Source: Halalkalibacter suaedae
GTDB taxonomy: Bacteria; Bacillota; Bacilli; Bacillales; Bacillaceae_D
Reading direction: 5' to 3'
Length of the DNA stretch: 33,520 nt
NCBI RefSeq assembly: GCF_017939705.1
Contig: NZ_JAGKSQ010000016.1
Location: 1 to 33,520 of the forward strand
Part shown: piece by piece, positions 31,785 through 33,520 of the stretch
Layout: each line of letters starts with the position of its first letter
How positions within the stretch are numbered: the stretch's first letter is position 1
The notes under the pieces: generated by a model
Told to the model about the DNA's origin: nothing
The model's database searches: none
What the model saw: the letters and a program-made list of their open reading frames with translations, nothing else
Made by a program: the position numbers and the translations under genes

Positions 31785-33068
31785 ATGAGTTTATATGATA
31801 GATTGGTTCAAGCTTACGACAAACAATTGAGTCATTCAGGTGTGGATGGAGTAAGGGTAGCCCGACGTTTAAGTGAGCTTTCAAAAATAGGAATTACTGA
31901 CGAAAATGGTGTGAATCGAGTTGGGTTTTCTGTTGAAGAACAAAAGGCGAAGTCATTAGTAAGTCGGTGGATGATGGAAGCAGGACTACATGTAACTGAA
32001 GATGGAGCTGGAAATGTATTTGGGAAATTGGTAGGTGATGATGAAAGATTAGCTGCTGTTCTTTCTGGATCACATGTTGATAGTGTGCCAAATGGCGGTC
32101 ATTTTGACGGTCCTCTAGGAGTTATTTCAGCATTAGAAGTAGTTGAAGCATGGAAGGCTAATGGGTTTCAGCCTAAACGATCTTATGAAGTAGTTATTTT
32201 TTCTGATGAAGAAGGAGCGAGGTTTAACGGGGGATTAACGGGCAGCCGAGCAATGATGGGTGAAATTGACCCAGAGAAACAAAGACTACTAAAAGATAAG
32301 GATGGTCTATCCTTCAATGAAGTGATTAACAAAGTTGGTTTAAAAGAAGAGGACTTTTTTCAAGCTAAGCGAACCATAGAAGAAATACATGCTTTTATCG
32401 AAGTCCATATTGAACAGGGGAAAACCTTAGAAAAAATGGATCAATCTGTGGGCATCGTTAATGGCATTGCTGGACCTTGTTGGTTAGAAATAATCTATAA
32501 GGGGGTTGCTGGTCACGCTGGCAATACACCTATGAACGACAGAAAAGATGCCTTAGTAGCTGCTTCAGAATTTATCGCCTCTGTTCCACATTTAACAATA
32601 GTGAACGAAACATGTGTGGCAACTGTCGGAAAAATAGAAGTTTCTCCGAATGGAGTAAATGTAATACCTGGTGAAGTTACATTATATGTAGATATTCGGG
32701 ACATATATGAAGAATCACGAGATCATTTAGTTGAATTGGTAATTGATTGTGCTAGAAAAATTGCAATAGCTCATGAACTAGTGGTTACAATAGAAGAAAA
32801 GTTAAGGATTAAACCAGTTCCTATTAATACTGACATAATCAACAAAGCTGGAAAAAGTTTAGCTGATTTGAACTTAAGACCGTTACAATTGCCAAGTGGA
32901 GCAGGTCATGATGCAATGATCGTTGGTAAAGAGTTACCTGTTGGAATGCTGTTTGTTAGAAGTAAGGACGGTATTAGTCATAATCCTAAAGAATGGTCCA
33001 ATCTTAATGATTGTATTGAAGGTATTCATGCATTGAAAGGATTAATTGAACAGTTAGTGAATGAATAA
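31785..33068 (+). CDS. M20-family N-carbamoyl-L-amino-acid hydrolase / allantoate amidohydrolase
   Basis: The 427-residue protein belongs to the Zn-dependent amidase/hydantoinase/carbamoylase branch of the M20 family, which hydrolyses N-carbamoyl amino acids, allantoate or ureidoglycolate. Metal ligands are seen in SGSHVDSV (His97), GGHFDGPLG (Asp108), SDEEGARF (Glu142/143), EVHIEQG (His208) and SHNPKEWS near the C-terminus. The dimerisation domain contains GHAGNTPMNDRKDALVAASE. GGGAGG lies just before the ATG. Length (about 410-430) fits. No hydantoinase or purine-degradation genes lie nearby, so the substrate cannot be settled. Confidence 0.9.
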   Translation: MSLYDRLVQAYDKQLSHSGVDGVRVARRLSELSKIGITDENGVNRVGFSVEEQKAKSLVSRWMMEAGLHVTEDGAGNVFGKLVGDDERLAAVLSGSHVDSVPNGGHFDGPLGVISALEVVEAWKANGFQPKRSYEVVIFSDEEGARFNGGLTGSRAMMGEIDPEKQRLLKDKDGLSFNEVINKVGLKEEDFFQAKRTIEEIHAFIEVHIEQGKTLEKMDQSVGIVNGIAGPCWLEIIYKGVAGHAGNTPMNDRKDALVAASEFIASVPHLTIVNETCVATVGKIEVSPNGVNVIPGEVTLYVDIRDIYEESRDHLVELVIDCARKIAIAHELVVTIEEKLRIKPVPINTDIINKAGKSLADLNLRPLQLPSGAGHDAMIVGKELPVGMLFVRSKDGISHNPKEWSNLNDCIEGIHALKGLIEQLVNE

Positions 33069-33076
33069 TAGTCGGG

Positions 33077-33104
33077 AGAGTTGGTCTCTGATCAACTCTT
33101 TATC
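33077..33104 (+). terminator. Weak terminator after the carbamoylase gene
   Basis: AGAGTTG pairs with CAACTCT around a 9-base loop, followed by a broken T-rich tract. Confidence 0.45.
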
Positions 33105-33180
33105 ATTTTGTATCTTTACTTTATTCAAATGTTGTAGTGCTTAGTAAAGGCTCAACTGTTTAAATTTTTTAAATTAGATG

Positions 33181-33209
33181 TTGAATTACTAATTCACACA
33201 TGATATATT
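33181..33209 (+). promoter_or_regulatory. rrn P1 promoter
   Basis: TTGAAT, a 17-base spacer and TATATT fit a sigma-A promoter. It is the upstream one of a tandem pair before the 16S gene, with the -10 boxes 77 bases apart, as in Bacillus rrn operons. Confidence 0.7.
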
Positions 33210-33257
33210 ATTTCTTGTCGCTAAAAACAAGTGAACAAAAAAGTTTTGAAAAATATC

Positions 33258-33286
33258 TTGCAACCAATAAAACATTATGTTAAGAT
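33258..33286 (+). promoter_or_regulatory. rrn P2 promoter
   Basis: TTGCAA, a 17-base spacer and TAAGAT, about 150 bases before the 16S gene. It lies after P1 and before the leader antitermination box. Confidence 0.8.
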
Positions 33287-33320
33287 AGTGTTCTGCCGGT
33301 GAGGAAGACACGGCAAACGA

Positions 33321-33338
33321 GTTCTTTGAAAACTGAAC
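33321..33338 (+). promoter_or_regulatory. rRNA leader boxA-like antitermination region
   Basis: GTTCTTTGAAAACTGAAC matches the conserved rRNA leader segment of Bacillus that contains boxA. Two leader hairpins follow at 33359-33378 (GAGATAA/TTATCTC) and 33388-33402 (ACTTTT/AAAAGT). Confidence 0.75.
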
Positions 33339-33436
33339 AAAAGCCAAGCGGAAAATAAGAGATAACATGTTTTATCTCGTCAATTTAGACTTTTTAAAAG
33401 TCAGCAACAAGTATTGAGCTATTTAAACTCAACAAT

Positions 33437-33520
33437 TTTATGGAGAGTTTGATCCTGGCTCAGGACGAACGCTGGCGGCGTGCCTAATACATGCAAGTCG
33501 AGCGGACTAATGGGAGCTTG
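33437..33520 (+). rRNA. 16S rRNA, 5' end (partial)
   Basis: The segment carries the universal 5' sequence AGAGTTTGATCCTGGCTCAG, then GACGAACGCTGGCGGCGTGC and TAATACATGCAAGTCGAGCG. The gene runs off the right edge. The exact first base is set by analogy with B. subtilis. Confidence 0.97.

Noticed and set aside
1-33520. CRISPR array, prophage or conjugative element
   Set aside because: No regularly spaced direct repeats, integrase, phage structural or conjugation genes were seen.

Overview
The window looks like a chromosomal segment of a low-GC, Gram-positive, spore-former-like member of the Bacillaceae. The evidence is the Bacillus-type rRNA sequences, strong AGGAGG-type ribosome sites with frequent TTG and GTG starts, intrinsic terminators, a CcpA cre site, AraR-type operators, RNase J and lipoprotein signal peptides. 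Genus cannot be fixed from the sequence alone; an alkaliphilic or soil Bacillus relative is a guess. The segment is bounded by two rRNA operons on the same strand. The 3' end of a 23S gene and a 5S gene open it, and tandem rrn promoters and the 5' end of a 16S gene close it. No tRNA genes were seen.

Layout. 0.3-5.2 kb: a pair of OppB/OppC-like ABC permeases without partners, an Ig-like lipoprotein, a 25-residue membrane peptide, a Cof-type HAD phosphatase and a convergent membrane protein. 5.2-7.8 kb: a pentapeptide-like repeat gene broken by a 5-bp tandem duplication, a histidine phosphatase, and a small operon of an Xre regulator and two small membrane proteins. 7.8-15.1 kb: an arabino-oligosaccharide locus with binding protein, two permeases, a membrane protein, an unusual ArsR-type regulator on the minus strand, a GH51 arabinofuranosidase and a Cys-rich small protein. 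AraR-like operators precede both the transporter and abfA, and a perfect cre site precedes the transporter. The ATPase is absent and is probably a shared MsmX-type protein encoded elsewhere.

15.2-19.5 kb: a long composite hairpin, a two-helix K+ channel, a GNAT acetyltransferase, a BCS1-like AAA ATPase preceded by a tandem palindrome, and a membrane HD-GYP protein. 19.6-22.4 kb: a MazG-like pyrophosphohydrolase, a small DNA-binding protein, a C5-cytosine methyltransferase and a PD-(D/E)XK protein that together look like a type II restriction-modification cassette. 22.5-27.2 kb: a CBO0543-like membrane protein, an RNase J paralogue and a large DUF2157/GDYXXLXY membrane protein.

27.3-33.1 kb: a class I c-di-GMP riboswitch with a readable terminator/antiterminator switch in front of a membrane GGDEF-EAL protein, an orphan GAF-PAS histidine kinase and an M20-family carbamoylase. 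The HD-GYP protein, the GGDEF-EAL protein and the riboswitch make c-di-GMP signalling a theme of the second half. The most interesting observations are the riboswitch switching architecture, the ArsR-like sugar-locus regulator with a 25-bp palindrome at the abfA ribosome site, the restriction-modification cassette with its accessory genes, and the frameshifted repeat protein.
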